From: Bettongia penicillata ogilbyi
Taxonomy: Eukaryota; Chordata; Mammalia; Diprotodontia; Potoroidae
DNA: 64,000 bases
Direction: 5' to 3'
Assembly (NCBI GenBank): GCA_023548195.1
Contig: JAJHZJ010000808.1
Span: forward strand, 6,502,389-6,566,388
Shown: piece by piece, positions 22,960 to 34,395 of the stretch
How positions within the stretch are numbered: the stretch's first letter is position 1
Layout of the letters: the number at the start of each line of letters is the position of its first letter
Notes under the pieces: generated by a model
What the model was told of the DNA's origin: nothing
What the model saw: only the letters and a program-made list of their open reading frames with translations
Database searches by the model: none
Made by a program: the position numbers and the translations under genes

Positions 22960-24600
22960 TCATTAGTCCAATTCCATCCATCTCAGGGAATTATTAGACT
23001 ATGCTAGGGATGTAAAAGTGGAAAATTACAGGATCCCTGCTCTTGAGGAACTTACAATTGTGCTTCTGTGTATGTGTGTATGTGTGTGTGATAAGACGTT
23101 TAAGTAAATATAATTCAATATTTTTAGAAAAGTTTATAAGAAAGTTGAAGGAAGGACAAGATTTCAAGAGAAGATATAACAGGAGTTTACTTTAGAAGCT
23201 CAGGCTAATGTACATAAATACAGAGGTGAAAGAAAGAAGGATGTAATTTGAACATAGTCCTGCTTACTAAGAAAAGAATACGTGTAAGGGGAGAAGTATG
23301 AAATAAGACTGGGAAAGTGCATAACGGAATAGCCTGAATGCCAAAATGACAGGTTTACATTTTACCTCTAAAGATCATGATCTGAAAAGTGAAATAATGA
23401 GGCCTTCACTTAGATTTCTACAAGAGGAAATAGAAAGGAAGGAATAGACAAGAGGTAGATTTCAATGAAAGAATTTAGTTTCAGAGTTTGAATTAACTTC
23501 AACACTCATCTAATCTAACTTCTCCATCTTACAGAAGAATAAACTGAAGCTTCAAGAGGTTAAATGATTTGCCTCAGATCACAGTATCAGAGGTAGGATT
23601 CAAATGCAGGTCTTCCTGACATGAAACCCAGCACTCCACCCAACATATACTACCTCAGCAGCATCAATCTGGTATAAGCAACAGGTAGAGGAAAAGTCAA
23701 AGATGACTCAGAGTTGTGCAGCCTGAGTTACTGGGAAAATGATGACCCTTAGAAGAAATTCAGAAGTCAGGAGGAAGATTAAACTTTAGGGCAAAAAGAT
23801 AATATAAAGGATGTCCATTTAGAAAATCAAGACGAGAGCTAAGGGGAGAGGTAAAAACTGGAGAGGTAGATTTGAGAATTTTGTACTTAAGACTTGATCA
23901 ATAAACTAAAAGAGAGTAGAGATAGAAGGCAAGAGACCCCAAACAGGAAAAAAATCTTATGAGACAACCACATATTGGTGAGAATTCCCAGGACCAGGCA
24001 GAGACTAAGGCATAGTGAGAGAGATGAGAGGAAAACTCAGAAAAAGTATTGTTATGTAAACCATCGGGAAAAGAAATATTTAGAAAGAGAGGCTGACCAA
24101 TAATGTCAAATGATATGAATAGATATGAAGATGGAGAAAAGGAGACTGGAGGTGATGGGCCCTTTGGTAATCTTGGATAAAATGTTTGAGGACATTAGTA
24201 GAAGCAGAGAGCAAACAGTTGAGAAGTGAATAGACAGGCAGGTAGTGCCAATAGCAAGTGCCGAAGCTTATTAGATTTGTTTTGAATGAAGTAGCAAGGT
24301 CAAGGACATTTTTAAAAACTTTTATTATTTTATGCTAGAAAAAAATCTGAACATAAAAGAGGATCAGAAGGAGTCTTGAAAGAAAGAGGGATTTGAAAAT
24401 GAAAGACAGCATAGGATAACAAATCAGAAGAGGACTTGAAAGGGATTGAAGGATCAAGAGCGTATGTGAAGAGAATAGCCTGTGGTGACAGGACAAAGGT
24501 CACTGTATTCTATAATATGAAAAATAATAAATACATTGAGATGTGGAGGGTGGAAAATGAGAAAGCTCATGAGGAATGATTAGTTATTGGAGATACAGAG
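22960..24600 (-). repeat. L2 LINE, long decayed copy
   Basis: The plus strand is antisense L2. It starts with 'aggatccctgctcttgagga' and continues past the region antisense to the RT core. 'gagaagtgaatagacaggca' and the sequence around 24115-24330 correspond to the antisense of the RT fingers/palm. It is interrupted by the CORE-SINE at 23470-23655. Confidence 0.7.
23470..23655 (-). repeat. CORE-SINE nested in L2
   Basis: 'cagaagaataaactgaagct', 'gaggttaaatgatttgcctc' and 'ggattcaaatgcaggtcttc' in antisense order. Confidence 0.8.
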
Positions 24601-25235
24601 AAATAATAATTCATTCAGGGAGGAATTAGACTAGTTAACCTTTTAGGTCATCTTCAACTCTGAGATGCTCTTACTTGTCAACTCATCCCAAAAGGGATAG
24701 AAAGTAAGACTATTTACCATAAAAATTTTAGGTCAGTATGTAGAAGGAGAGTCAAAAAGGGGCTGGAAGTATAACAGATAACTGCCTTTGTATTCTGGGA
24801 ACCATCAGGGACAGCTTTCCAGCAAGTCTTGCTGATTTATTGAAGCTTTGTAACTTCCCCTTCCTTTGTTTCCCTTACTCTTAATTTTTTTTTTCTTACA
24901 CTATTGTCAGCACTTGAAACCCCTTATATCTTCAAATAATTTTGAAAGTGATGAAACTCTATTCTACTCTTTGGGGGGCCAGTAGAGAAGAGAAACTAGG
25001 GTTTGAAGAAATGGGTGATACAGCAAAAAGGGAAGCTGGTGATCCCAAATAGGCTGATTTTGTCTTAAAAAGAAAATGTGTATTATTTCTGACTCATGTT
25101 ATGAAGAGAATTGGCTTTGCTCTTTTTGTTATTTCTCTTTTTTTTTGTATTCAGGTAGCATAAATTGCTAGGAATTGCTCTAAATTACTTTATCCTAGAT
25201 ATATGATCATCGGGAAGGTAAATCCACCCAAAAGC
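24601..25235. other. Unclassified; old LINE debris at left
   Basis: Around 24590-24670 'gaattagactagttaacctt' resembles the 3' end of CR1/L3 or a CORE-SINE. The rest is unrecognised. Confidence 0.4.
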
Positions 25236-25529
25236 CCAAGCCAACAAAGGAGAAAATAAATTTGAAACAAGAGGAAATAAACTTGTTTTATTTGGGCCCA
25301 AAGAATAAAACTTGGAGTAATGAGTGGAATTTGCAAAGAGGCAAATTTAAGGTTCATGTATGAAATCATTTTCCTAAGAATTAGAGATATTTAATAATGG
25401 ATTGAATAACCTAGGTTCCATTTTAATTGGAAATCTTAAAGAAGAGGCTAGATGACAACTTACTGGGGACACTGTAGGGGGATTGCTTTTCAAGTGTGAG
25501 TTGAACAGATGGTTATTGGTGGCCTTTTC
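25236..25529 (+). repeat. CR1/L3 LINE 3' end
   Basis: 'ataaacttgttttatttggg', 'gtggaatttgcaaagaggca', 'gaagaggctagatgacaact' follow the CR1/L3 C-terminal and 3' order. HAL1 copy B is inserted at its right edge; the last bases 25516-25529 are the left target-site duplication. Confidence 0.7.
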
Positions 25530-26578
25530 TTTTTTTTTTTTTTTTTTAAATTTATTTATTTAGCTTTTTACATTCATTTTCACAAATTTTTGGGTTCCAA
25601 ATTTTCTCCCCTTTTCTCCCTTCCCCCCACCCCAATACCCCAAGCAATCTAATTTTCCCTATCTTCAATCTGTCCTCTCTTCTGTCATCCCTCCCTTCCC
25701 TTGTCTCTATCTTCTCTTTTCTCCTGTAGGGCCAGATGACTTTCTATTCCTCATTAACTGTATGTCTTCTTTCCTAGTTGCAACAACAATACTAAACAAT
25801 TGTTCCTGAAACTTTGAGTTCCAAATTCTCCCCATCCCTCCCTCCCCATCCATTCCCTTTGGTACGGCAGGCAATTCATTATAGGCCATATCTGTGTAGC
25901 TTTGCAAGTGACCTTCCTGATAGTCGTGTTGTGTAAGACTAACTGAATTGCCATCCCTCTTAACCTGCCCCTCATTGTTTCTCTTCTGTCCTTTGATCCT
26001 GTCCCTCCCCAAGTGTTGACTTTCAATTACTCCCTCCTCCCTTTGCCCTCCCTTCCATCATCCCCCCCCAATATCTCCTTCTCCCCCGCTTTCTTATACT
26101 GTAAGATAGGTTTTCATACCAAAATGAGTGTGCATTTCACTCCTTCGTTTAGTCAAATGTGATGAGGGTAAACTTTTGTTTGTTTGTTTTTTTTTGTTTT
26201 TTTTTTTTCCCTCAGCTCTCCTCTTTTTCCCTCCACTAAAAACATCTCCTACTTGCCTCTTAAATGACATATAGTTACCCCCTTCCATTTCCCCCTCTTT
26301 CCTCTCACTACATTTCTCTCTCACCATTTACCTTAATTTCTTTTAAGGTATGGTCCCATCCTATTCAGTTCAATCTGTGCTCTCTGTCTCTGCATGTGAA
26401 TGCATGTGTGTATGTGTGTGCATGCGTGTACATGTGTATGTGTGGTCCCACCAACTACCCAGATACTGAAAAGTTTTAAGAGTTAGAAATATTGTCCTTC
26501 CCTGTATGAATGCAAACAGTTCATTTCTGGTAAGTCCCTTAATACTTCTCCTTGCTGTTTACTTTTGCATGCTTCCTC

Positions 26579-27685
26579 TCATTCTTGTGTTTGAAAGTCA
26601 AATTTTCTTTTCAGCTCTGGTCTTTTCATTAAGAATGATTGAAAGTCCTCTGTTTCATTGAAAGACCATATTTTCCCTTGAAGTATTATACTCAGTTTAG
26701 CTGGGTAGGTGATTCTTGGTTTCAGTCCTAGTTCCTTTGCCTTCTGGAATATCCTATTCCACGCCCTTCGATCCCTTAATGTAGAAGCTGCTAGATCTTG
26801 GGTTATCCTGATTGTATTTCCACAGTACTGGAATTGTTTCTTTCTGGCTGCTTGCAAGATTTTTTCCTTGAGCTGGGAGTTCTGGAATTTGGCCACAATG
26901 TTCCTAGGAGTTTCTCTTTTTGGATCTCTTTCAGGTGGTGATCGATGGATTCTTTCAATACTTATTTTGCCCTCTGGTCCTAGAATGTCAGGGCAGTTTT
27001 CCTTGATAATTTCATGCAAGACGATGTCTAGGCTCTTTTTTTGATCATGGCTTTCAGGTAGTCCCATAATTTTTAAGTTGTCTCTCCTTGATCTATTTTC
27101 CAGGTCAGTTGTTTTTCCCATGAGATATTTCACATTCTCTTCTATTTTATCGTTCTTTTGGTTTTGTTTGGTGATTTCTTGGTTTCTCATAAAGTCATTA
27201 GACTCCATCTGTTCCATTCTAATTTTGAGAGAACTATTAAATTCAGTGAGCTTTTGAGCCTCTTTTTCCATTTGGCTCATTCTGCTTTTGAATGCATTCT
27301 TCTCCTCATTGGCTTTTTGAACCTCTTTTGCCAATTGAGTGAGCCTATTTTTCAAGGTGTTAATTTCCTCAGCATTTTTTTGGGACTCCTTTACCAAGAT
27401 ATTGACCTTTTTTTCATACTCTTCTTGCATCTTTGTCATTTCTCTTCCCAGTCTTTCCTCCACCTGTCTAACTTGCTTTTCAAAATCCTTTTTAAGCTCT
27501 TCCAAGGCCTGAGCCCACCCAACACCCCCCTGGGGTGTCTGGGGTACTGAGGCCCCGCCCTCCACATCTTTCCCTGATGGGAAAAATACGTCCTCGTCCT
27601 CCCCATCAGATCCGAAGGTCGGAATCATTTGCATTTGTTGGAAAAAACTCTCTAAAGTCTTATTTTTCTTTCCCTTTCTAGGCAT
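26579..27685 (-). CDS. HAL1 ORF1 protein (L1 ORF1p-like), intact
   Basis: A 368-codon uninterrupted frame encoding an RNA-binding nucleic-acid chaperone of the L1 ORF1p family, which would coat the element's own RNA. Residues 1-50 form a basic then acidic leader (MPRKGKKNKT). Residues 55-200 are Glu/Lys-rich heptads that predict a long coiled coil for trimerisation. Residues 197-285 fit the RRM: 'RSRRDNLKIMGLPE', 'ISIERIHR' and 'RNIVAKFQNSQLKEKIL'. Residues 290-352 match the C-terminal domain ('RITQDLAASTLRDRR', 'PAKLSIILQGK'). The start is the same MPRKGKKNK as in the two broken copies. No ORF2 follows. It is a transposon gene, not a host gene; whether it is expressed cannot be judged. Confidence 0.93.
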   Translation of the reverse strand: MPRKGKKNKTLESFFQQMQMIPTFGSDGEDEDVFFPSGKDVEGGASVPQTPQGGVGWAQALEELKKDFEKQVRQVEERLGREMTKMQEEYEKKVNILVKESQKNAEEINTLKNRLTQLAKEVQKANEEKNAFKSRMSQMEKEAQKLTEFNSSLKIRMEQMESNDFMRNQEITKQNQKNDKIEENVKYLMGKTTDLENRSRRDNLKIMGLPESHDQKKSLDIVLHEIIKENCPDILGPEGKISIERIHRSPPERDPKRETPRNIVAKFQNSQLKEKILQAARKKQFQYCGNTIRITQDLAASTLRDRRAWNRIFQKAKELGLKPRITYPAKLSIILQGKIWSFNETEDFQSFLMKRPELKRKFDFQTQE

Positions 27686-28501
27686 TTTCCCAGCCAGTTA
27701 CTTGACTTCTGAGATTCCTTTCCATCTCCGCCTGGATCCGCCCAGCTAGTACTTGGCCTCTGAGATTCAAATGCGCTTTCCCGCGGCAAGCTTTAGTTCT
27801 GGCGCAGGGTGGGGGCAGGGCCACTTCCTAGCTTGGGCCCTCAGGGGCTTTCTGAAGAGACTTTCAGGAACAGAGCAGGTGGGGGCGGGGTGGGGGGCCC
27901 CGCCTGCTGTGCTCAGCTCCCTTGGGGGTTTTATTCAGAGGCGTTCAGCAGTAGAGCAGGGTGGGGGCAGGGCCGTCTCCCCTGCTTGGCTCCCTCAGGT
28001 TGGAAAGACCTTCAGTATTGAAGATCCTACCTGCTGCTGGGGGATTCCTGAGTCCCGGGCCGTTGCCGCCTCAGCCGCCCGCCCACGCCTCTGCCTCCGC
28101 CGCTTCCTGCCCCGTCTCTGCCGCCGCCGCTTCCTCCCGAGGGGGCCCGCTCCCCTCCCCTAGCGCAGGCTTCTTTTTAACTGACCTTTAGCTTCTGTGG
28201 GCAGAGGGACTTTCCCGGCTGCCGGAGATTCTCCCGGAGCTTTCCTCTCTGAAGTCTGCTCAGGTCAGCTTCTCTGGGTCGCGGCCAGGAGTGTGGGTGG
28301 GGTCCGCTTTCCGGGGTGCGATGGACCCCGGGGACGGCTCTCCAGGGTTCAGTGGAACGGAAATCTCTTCCCCTACGTTTGTGCACCCCCTGCAGAGATT
28401 CAGAATTTATGGGGCTCTCCTTTTACCTCAATTCCATGGGTTGTGGGCTCGGAGCTTGTGAATGTGCGTCCTTCTACTCCGCCATCTTGGCTCCGCCCCC
28501 C
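27686..28501 (-). promoter_or_regulatory. HAL1 copy B 5'UTR with three tandem monomers
   Basis: GC-rich, CpG-containing leader, unlike the AT-rich surroundings. Three units of about 70-82 bp start (plus view) near 27807, 27877 and 27959 with 'gggtgggggcagggcc'-type sequence and end with 'cag.a..agagcag'. The outer 5' end carries ccgccatcttgg (28479-28490), the complement of a YY1 site, as at the start of human L1. Promoter function is inferred from L1 analogy. Confidence 0.7.
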
Positions 28502-28682
28502 TTGGTGGCCTTTTCAATTGTGAATTAATATGTTTCTGTGATTTTGGCATGAAAATAAAGTGGTGTACCTTTGCAGCTGGTCTAGGATGAAATAAATTCC
28601 TTGGGGTTTATTTACACTGCTAGAGACATGTGCCACACACATACAAACACACACACACTCTACTTGAAACCGTGTTTATATG

Positions 28683-28860
28683 ATGTCTTTTGTTTTCAAA
28701 GAGGGTAATGTGCATGAATTGGATTTAAGTGAGGCAGAACTGCACAAAGCCATCAGCCTCATTCTCTTTTTGGAGTCATCCAAGTCCATTGGCAAGAAAA
28801 AAGGCAAGATGACCTGCAGTGGCCATGGCATACGGTAGATGACCTTGGTGTCTTTGATAT
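28683..28860 (-). repeat. RTE-tailed SINE, partial
   Basis: Antisense tail 'gtcttttgttttcaaagagg' and central 'aagtgaggcagaactgcaca', then 'cattctctttttggagtcat'. The central domain is shared with the SINE at 57835-58150. Confidence 0.65.
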
Positions 28861-29544
28861 CTGACCAGATTGTAAGCACTTCACCTTCACGGCTATTGGA
28901 ACAAATTGTCCTGATCTACTCATTCCATTAGGGGAAGTCTTTGCATGCTTGGGGTAGAGAAATAATTCTTAGCCCTTCAGAAATGAGGAAGACAGCAATC
29001 TTAACTATACAAGAGGTATTTCTTGTTTTACTTTTGGTTACCAATGTTTATCTAGTAGATCCAAGACCTTAACTCTTGTTCATGATTTTTTAAATGTACT
29101 TTGCTACAGGAAAGAATTTGGGAAAGATTTGGATTAGAAAACTATTTATTTCTTACTATTTTCATTTGAACTAAAAAGGAAGTTTTAAATATGTTTCCAT
29201 AAAAATAGATACTTAGAGGTTAGAGAAAGATTTGGGAAAGAAAGTGTAAAAAAGCCCAAGGGTATTTCACTTATAGAAGAAAAAAGTCAGTGAATATGTG
29301 ATAATTTTCTTAAAATATAAGAAGTCCTTCTGAACAGAGAATTATCACTAATTGTTTTCAATCTTTACTGAATATAGAATAAGAAAAAAATGATCTTAAA
29401 TTGTAGTTCAGCAATGAAAAAAGAATGAGTTTCCTGGCAGACAGGTTTTTGACTATCAGAATGTTACCTAATTTGTCCAATTCCATTCAATAATGTGTGA
29501 TTTCATTGAAAAAGGATGGCTTAACCATTTTTGATTGTTTTTCA
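28861..29544. other. No recognisable feature
   Basis: AT-rich, nothing recognised. Confidence 0.45.
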
Positions 29545-29712
29545 TGACAATCTTGGGAGGTAGGTGATATTATTATTCCCATTTCATAGATGAGGAAATG
29601 GAGGCAAATAGAAATTTAAGTGACTTCCCCAGGGTCACACAGCTAGTATCTGTAGCTGGTCTTCCTGACCCCAGCCCTGACACTCTCTCCTGCACCACTT
29701 AGCTACCCCTAA
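29545..29712 (-). repeat. CORE-SINE (MIR/MAR1-like)
   Basis: 'cccatttcatagatgaggaa', 'gacttccccagggtcacaca', 'gctagtatctgtagctggtc' and terminal 'caccacttagctacccc'. Confidence 0.85.
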
Positions 29713-29861
29713 ATAAAGATAACTTATCTATAGAATAAAGTACCACCTGACTCCTTAGGAACTCTTCTCTAACTTAGTGGTTCTAAATAGTTTAATGAAT
29801 TTACATCATTATTCTAATTTCTGTGGGGCTGTTTTCTTCTGCTGGAATTGTCAGCTGTAAT

Positions 29862-29863
<2 letters not shown>

Positions 29864-29908
<45 letters not shown>
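29864..29908. repeat. (AT)n microsatellite
   Basis: About 22 uninterrupted AT dinucleotides. Confidence 0.95.
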
Positions 29909-29911
<3 letters not shown>

Positions 29912-30555
29912 TTATTTCTATGATAGTAGATTTCTTCAGTCCACTATTTAAAAATACTAATGATCTATGAAGAACCATGCATGTCATTCCAGTTTGACCA
30001 AAAAAAGAACCTCCTTCCTTTTATATTTTAAACCCTGGTGATACTGGATGGGTCCATAGCAGGAGAGATTGCCATAGAAAGAACACCTTGAAAAAGTTTT
30101 AGTGGCATTTACGTGACCAATATGTGAACCTTCGGGCTCTGTGCTTGATTGAAGCTGACACTTTCCAATTCGGAATTGCCCACACTAGAAAAAGAACCCC
30201 CAAGGAAGGAATAGTAATGCACAATTCATGATTCCTGATTGTTACTGAAAATGATAATGATTATCTTGCCTCTGAACCTTAAATTAATTATACTAGTTAA
30301 TTATTGTCCCCAACCCTAGGCTATCTTCAACCTATGATTTACTCCAACTGTCTAGGACTCTTGTTGGCCACCTTAGCTGAAGCCATATTTCAAAAGGAGT
30401 CAAAGAATAAATTTTTCTTTTAGATTGCTACAAATTTAAAGAGTTTAAGGTCATTCATTTTTCAGCTGTAGCCTCTAGACAATGTTTAATAGTCACAATC
30501 TGTAGTTCACAAAATTCTTGTCTGGCTCTAAATTTATGATCATTTTGGTCTATGA
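29909..30555. other. No recognisable feature
   Basis: AT-rich, nothing recognised. Confidence 0.45.
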
Positions 30556-30705
30556 TTTGAATTTGGATGAATTCAGAGATCTTCCAGGTTATGCACTCCT
30601 CTCATTTTACAGATGAGGAAACTGAGATCCAGATAATCATTCTCTCAACGTTACATAGGTCAAAAATAAAAAGCCTGGGATTCAAATATAGGTTTAGTAT
30701 GTATT
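30556..30705 (-). repeat. CORE-SINE fragment
   Basis: 'ctctcattttacagatgagg' and 'aaactgagatccagataat' in antisense CORE-SINE order. Confidence 0.75.
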
Positions 30706-31375
30706 TTCTTTCAAAGTAAAGAGGGATAAAAGGGGAGAGACTGTAATGAACATTGCTTCAGGAGTCAGGAAGTATGCTAGCTCTTGAGCCTTGGAGTCAA
30801 TAGATAACTGGGATTTTGCTTTATTCAAAAATTCCCTGCTAAATTAAGGTGTTTTCTGTTTTTTGCGAGGAAGATTTTGAGGCTCCCCATTTTTTAACCC
30901 TTTCCTTCCTTTGGCTGACGAGTTCAGATTTGGAATCAGAATCTAGGGAATCTATCTTCCTTATGATGCTTTCGGATTGACCCAGGTTCCAAGTCCTTCC
31001 TGATGTCCTCACTAAGTAGGGTTCTGCTGGAGCCTCACTAAGGCCCCAGGAACTGCCTGCTGCTATCCCAGAGGAGGCAGGGATAAACAGAGGTAATGGT
31101 ATCTCATGTCTTAATCTGTTCCATGCTAACCAAAGCCCAGGAAATTCCCAGCTGCCTTGCATAACTTCAGACAAGGGTGTTAGGATCTGATATCCCGCTG
31201 TCCTGTACCCAAATCAGCCTACAGTCATTGCCAAAAGTTTTGGAACAACCCACTGTCTTATAATATGTAGGGGCTCAAGTAGAGTTTCTCCAGGGAGTTT
31301 TCCTGTGGCTCTGTCCTACTCTAGAGGAGGCAAGTGCCAGGGTACTGAGACTTCATCTCTGATTCAGCCCAAATC
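30706..31375. other. Unclassified region with a 111-codon minus-strand ORF
   Basis: The frame at 30839-31174 (minus) encodes a Ser/Lys-rich sequence ending 'KWGASKSSSQKTENTLI'. No domain is recognised and no promoter or splice context is evident. The stretch is somewhat richer in CpG and GC than its neighbours. A chance frame or an old LTR is as likely as a gene. Confidence 0.3.
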
Positions 31376-31725
31376 AGTCAGTCAAAAAACATTCATTAGG
31401 TACTTAAATATATGTGCTCAAGGATGTGATATGAATATGCAAGCAACAGAAGCATACCAGCAAAGAGAAAGACAGTCCCTTTCCTCACAAGGCTTTCATT
31501 CTAATGGGGAAAGTCATTGAATGTAAGAGGAACTGAAAAGCTGCGAGAATGGAGAAGGTACCTGGACAGGGGTATGGTCATTAAGTGCAGGCAATGAGGA
31601 ATGGGTGGTCTGGGAGCCTTTCCTCAAAATGGATGTTCTGGGAAAGACTCACTAATGAGAGAAGGTACTGCATAAGAGTGGAGAAACAGAGGGAGGAGGC
31701 AGGACTTAGTCTTGTTTCTTTTCTT
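31376..31725 (-). repeat. L2 LINE 3' end
   Basis: Antisense L2: 'caaaaaacattcattaggta', 'gacagtccctttcctcacaa', 'ggctttcattctaatgggg'. Confidence 0.75.
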
Positions 31726-31889
31726 ACCTGCTAGATCACACCCATATCCCTTTCCTCATCCCACACTGGATCAAAGTCTTTCACTTGGAACCTAGCTCAA
31801 TACTACTCCCATTCCCAGACAGAAAAATGAGTAGTAAATTAAAGAGAACCTACAACATGATGAAGAAAAAACAAGGGGGGGAATTTGCA

Positions 31890-32133
31890 TATAGTATAAT
31901 CATCATCATAGCTAGATTTTACATGCTGTTTTAAGGTTTGCAAATTACTTTGCATGGATTGTCTCATTTTACTCTCACAAGAATCCTGTATGGTAATGTG
32001 CTATTATTATCTAAACTTTACAGATAAAGAAACTGAGCTTGAGGGAGGTTGCGAGTTGCCTGAAGCCATACAACCAACAAGTGTCTCAAGCAGGATCTGA
32101 ACTCACATCTTCCTGAATGTATCACCTAGCTGT
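31890..32133 (-). repeat. CORE-SINE, near complete
   Basis: 'ttaaggtttgcaaattactt', 'tactctcacaagaatcctgt', 'acagataaagaaactgagct' and 'gcaggatctgaactcacatc', the full antisense MIR/Ther1 order. Confidence 0.85.
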
Positions 32134-32844
32134 AAAGGGAGAAGAGTTCAGTCTCCAAGCCTGTTTATCACAAACTCTGAATGCATTAGGATGCTTTAAA
32201 ATAGAGGGGGGAGTGGGGAGGAAGGAAACCAAAAACACAAACCACACAAACTATTTTCTCATTCCACTGCCAAGTTTAAATTAAAAGCATTGATTTTCTT
32301 TCTTTTTTTCTACCTCTTTTATAGTTACAGTAAAGAATCTACAGTATGAGGATTTATGGCCAATTGATTACCTTCCCCCCCATATTCCTAATTAATCATG
32401 ACTTGGAATTTAAAACCAGAATTGCTTCCTTGAGGCTAGATTATAGCATGCATAAATCGAAGGGAAGCTCATGCTGTAATGGTTAGAAAGCTATTTTGAT
32501 AAATTGTACATATAAATAAAAACCCACAGACACCCACAAAAAGATGAAAACCATATGTATGTTGAACCAATGAAACAAATAATTAATGGAGGTGTTAAAA
32601 CAGAGACTGTCAGTACACAATGTATAATTCCAGTGAGCCTCGTTATTTAGGTGCCCTTTGCAGGTACACTTTTTTGAGGTATCTACAAAATGTACACTTT
32701 AATTCCTCTCCTTGTCCTGTTTCTTCCTGCTGAATCCCTGCTACATAAGGAATCAAGGTCCTTTTGAGGTGGAAGTCAGGCCATTGAATGAGGCAAATGA
32801 GGGGTGAGATACAGTTCCATGCCATTATTCTTCCTCTCTAAGTT
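32134..32844. other. No recognisable feature
   Basis: AT-rich, nothing recognised. Confidence 0.45.
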
Positions 32845-33030
32845 CATAGGACCATAGATTTAGACCTAGAAGGGACCTTAGAAGTGATCTTAGTCAACCC
32901 CTTTATTTTACTGACAAGAAAAGTGAGACTGATTGAAGTTAAATATATATCCCATATCATACATAGGTAGAATATGAACCCTGCTGTTCCTGGACCCGAT
33001 CAGCATTTTATCCACTATATTGTGGTGCAG
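32845..33030 (-). repeat. CORE-SINE
   Basis: 'aggaccatagatttagacct', 'agaagggaccttagaagtga', 'ttactgacaagaaaagtgag'. Confidence 0.8.
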
Positions 33031-33790
33031 GGATGTACTGGTACATGTTTAATAACCAGTTCTTTAAAAAAGTAAGCTGGGTACAATTTTAAGGTTAAAC
33101 CATATTATTAACATTCTCTTTTATCCCCTTCTTAAGTTGAGACAGTCAACAGGACAATAAATTAAGCACTGATCTATAGCCTTCACCAATTTCTAAAGTG
33201 TAAATACTCACACAAAATTTAACAACAGGCTCTTGAAAGCCAGCACAAGCTGTATCTAGAACATTCCCATGCATGCTGCCTTTCCTTTTGGCAGTCTGAT
33301 AAAACACAAACACACAAACACCAAAACAAACCAAGATGAGCTTGCAAGCTTATGGAATAGAATTTCTCCTGCATTCATATGCAGCCAATGTCACCACAAG
33401 TTATTCACTCAACCAGTCTCATTACACAAAGTACTTCAGTATTTTCAGGATTAGTGATTTCTTTGATCTGGGAATGCTCTACATTAACTTATGACGTGAA
33501 CCTGTTATACTGATATAGATGGTAGTTCATAATTACTGGGGCCAAAAATTCATTCCCTAATGGCGAACATTATGGTGATGATAACATTGCTGGGCTGATC
33601 CTTACCCAAGATATCTATAGTTTATTGCTGGGTCATGGAGTCTTTGAAGCTTGGTTGGATTCAAAAGGATTGGAATCCATTGGAATAGTATTTAGGAACC
33701 CAGGATCTCTTTGGAAGGACAATGAGCTATCACGATAAGACTGGCTGAAGGTAAACCTTAAGGTATGGTATATGTGTAAGTTAAATTCCA
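33031..33790. other. No recognisable feature
   Basis: AT-rich, nothing recognised. Confidence 0.45.
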
Positions 33791-33885
33791 GTAGATGGTC
33801 AACTTCTTGAGGGCAAGAACTGTTCAGTTTGTCTCTCTATTCCTGGCACCTAATGCTATATCTTGTACTTAATAAATACTTTTTT
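33791..33885 (+). repeat. L2 LINE 3' end
   Basis: 'ggtcaacttcttgagggcaa' through 'cttgtacttaataaatactt'. Confidence 0.75.
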
Positions 33886-33920
33886 TTGTCATCAACATCT
33901 CCATTTATCCATCTAGGAAA

Positions 33921-33982
33921 AATATGTATATATGTGTATATATGTATATATCTTTATATATATATGTGCATATATATATCCC
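33921..33982. repeat. (TATATG)n/(TA)n microsatellite
   Basis: Irregular TATATGTG and TATATA units. Confidence 0.85.
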
Positions 33983-34267
33983 AATTAGTAAAGTAAATCT
34001 TCCAGTTCCATTGCAGTCAATTGCACACACACAACAAATTGCATCATAAAATTCAATATTACCTATTTCCATTTTGGATCTGGCTTTAGTAGTAAAAATA
34101 TCACAATCATGTTGAAATGGTTTCATCTGTGATAGGGTATTATGGTATGGACTCTGAGGATGGTGTTATAGTAAAGTCCTAGGATATTTGTGGACCTCAG
34201 TTGTTCTGCTTAGAATGGAGAATGCACTTACATAAATATCAGGGAATACTTACAAACATGGAGGTAT

Positions 34268-34395
34268 GGGAAGGCAGCATGATGTAGTGGGAAGCACATT
34301 GGACAGGATGTTATCCATCTAGGTGCTAGTTCTAACCCTATACTAAGTAACTTCATTTATCCGGTCTCAGTTTCCTCAGCTGCAGAATTAGAGCA
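34268..34395 (+). repeat. CORE-SINE, split by a hAT-like element
   Basis: 'gaaggcagcatgatgtagtg', 'cggtctcagtttcctcagct' in sense order. It is interrupted at about 34396, and 'gagccctcagactagataac' near 34563 may be its 3' continuation. Confidence 0.7.

Larger units (their letters stand above)
25530..28501 (-). mobile_element. HAL1 (ORF2-less L1) copy B, full length
   Basis: The best preserved retroelement in the window: about 2.97 kb on the minus strand. It is flanked by a perfect 14-bp target-site duplication TTGGTGGCCTTTTC (25516-25529 and 28502-28515). Sense order from the right: 5' end with a YY1-like CCAAGATGGCGG, GC-rich 5'UTR with three tandem monomers, intact ORF1, 3'UTR with a TG block, poly(A). 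ORF2 is absent. Versus copy A the 3'UTR has an extra block of roughly 130 bp around 26090-26220. The pyrimidine-rich 3' region (25560-26340) is typical of the L1-type 3'UTR here. Confidence 0.93.

Noticed and set aside
27753..28528. Pro/Ala/Gly-rich open frames in the HAL1 5'UTRs (also at 7242-7940 and 60393-61005)
   Set aside because: They lie in GC-rich untranslated promoter sequence with tandem monomers and have no conserved frame between copies.
30839..31174. A 111-codon minus-strand open frame as a host gene
   Set aside because: No domain, no start or splice context, and its length is within what chance gives in 64 kb.
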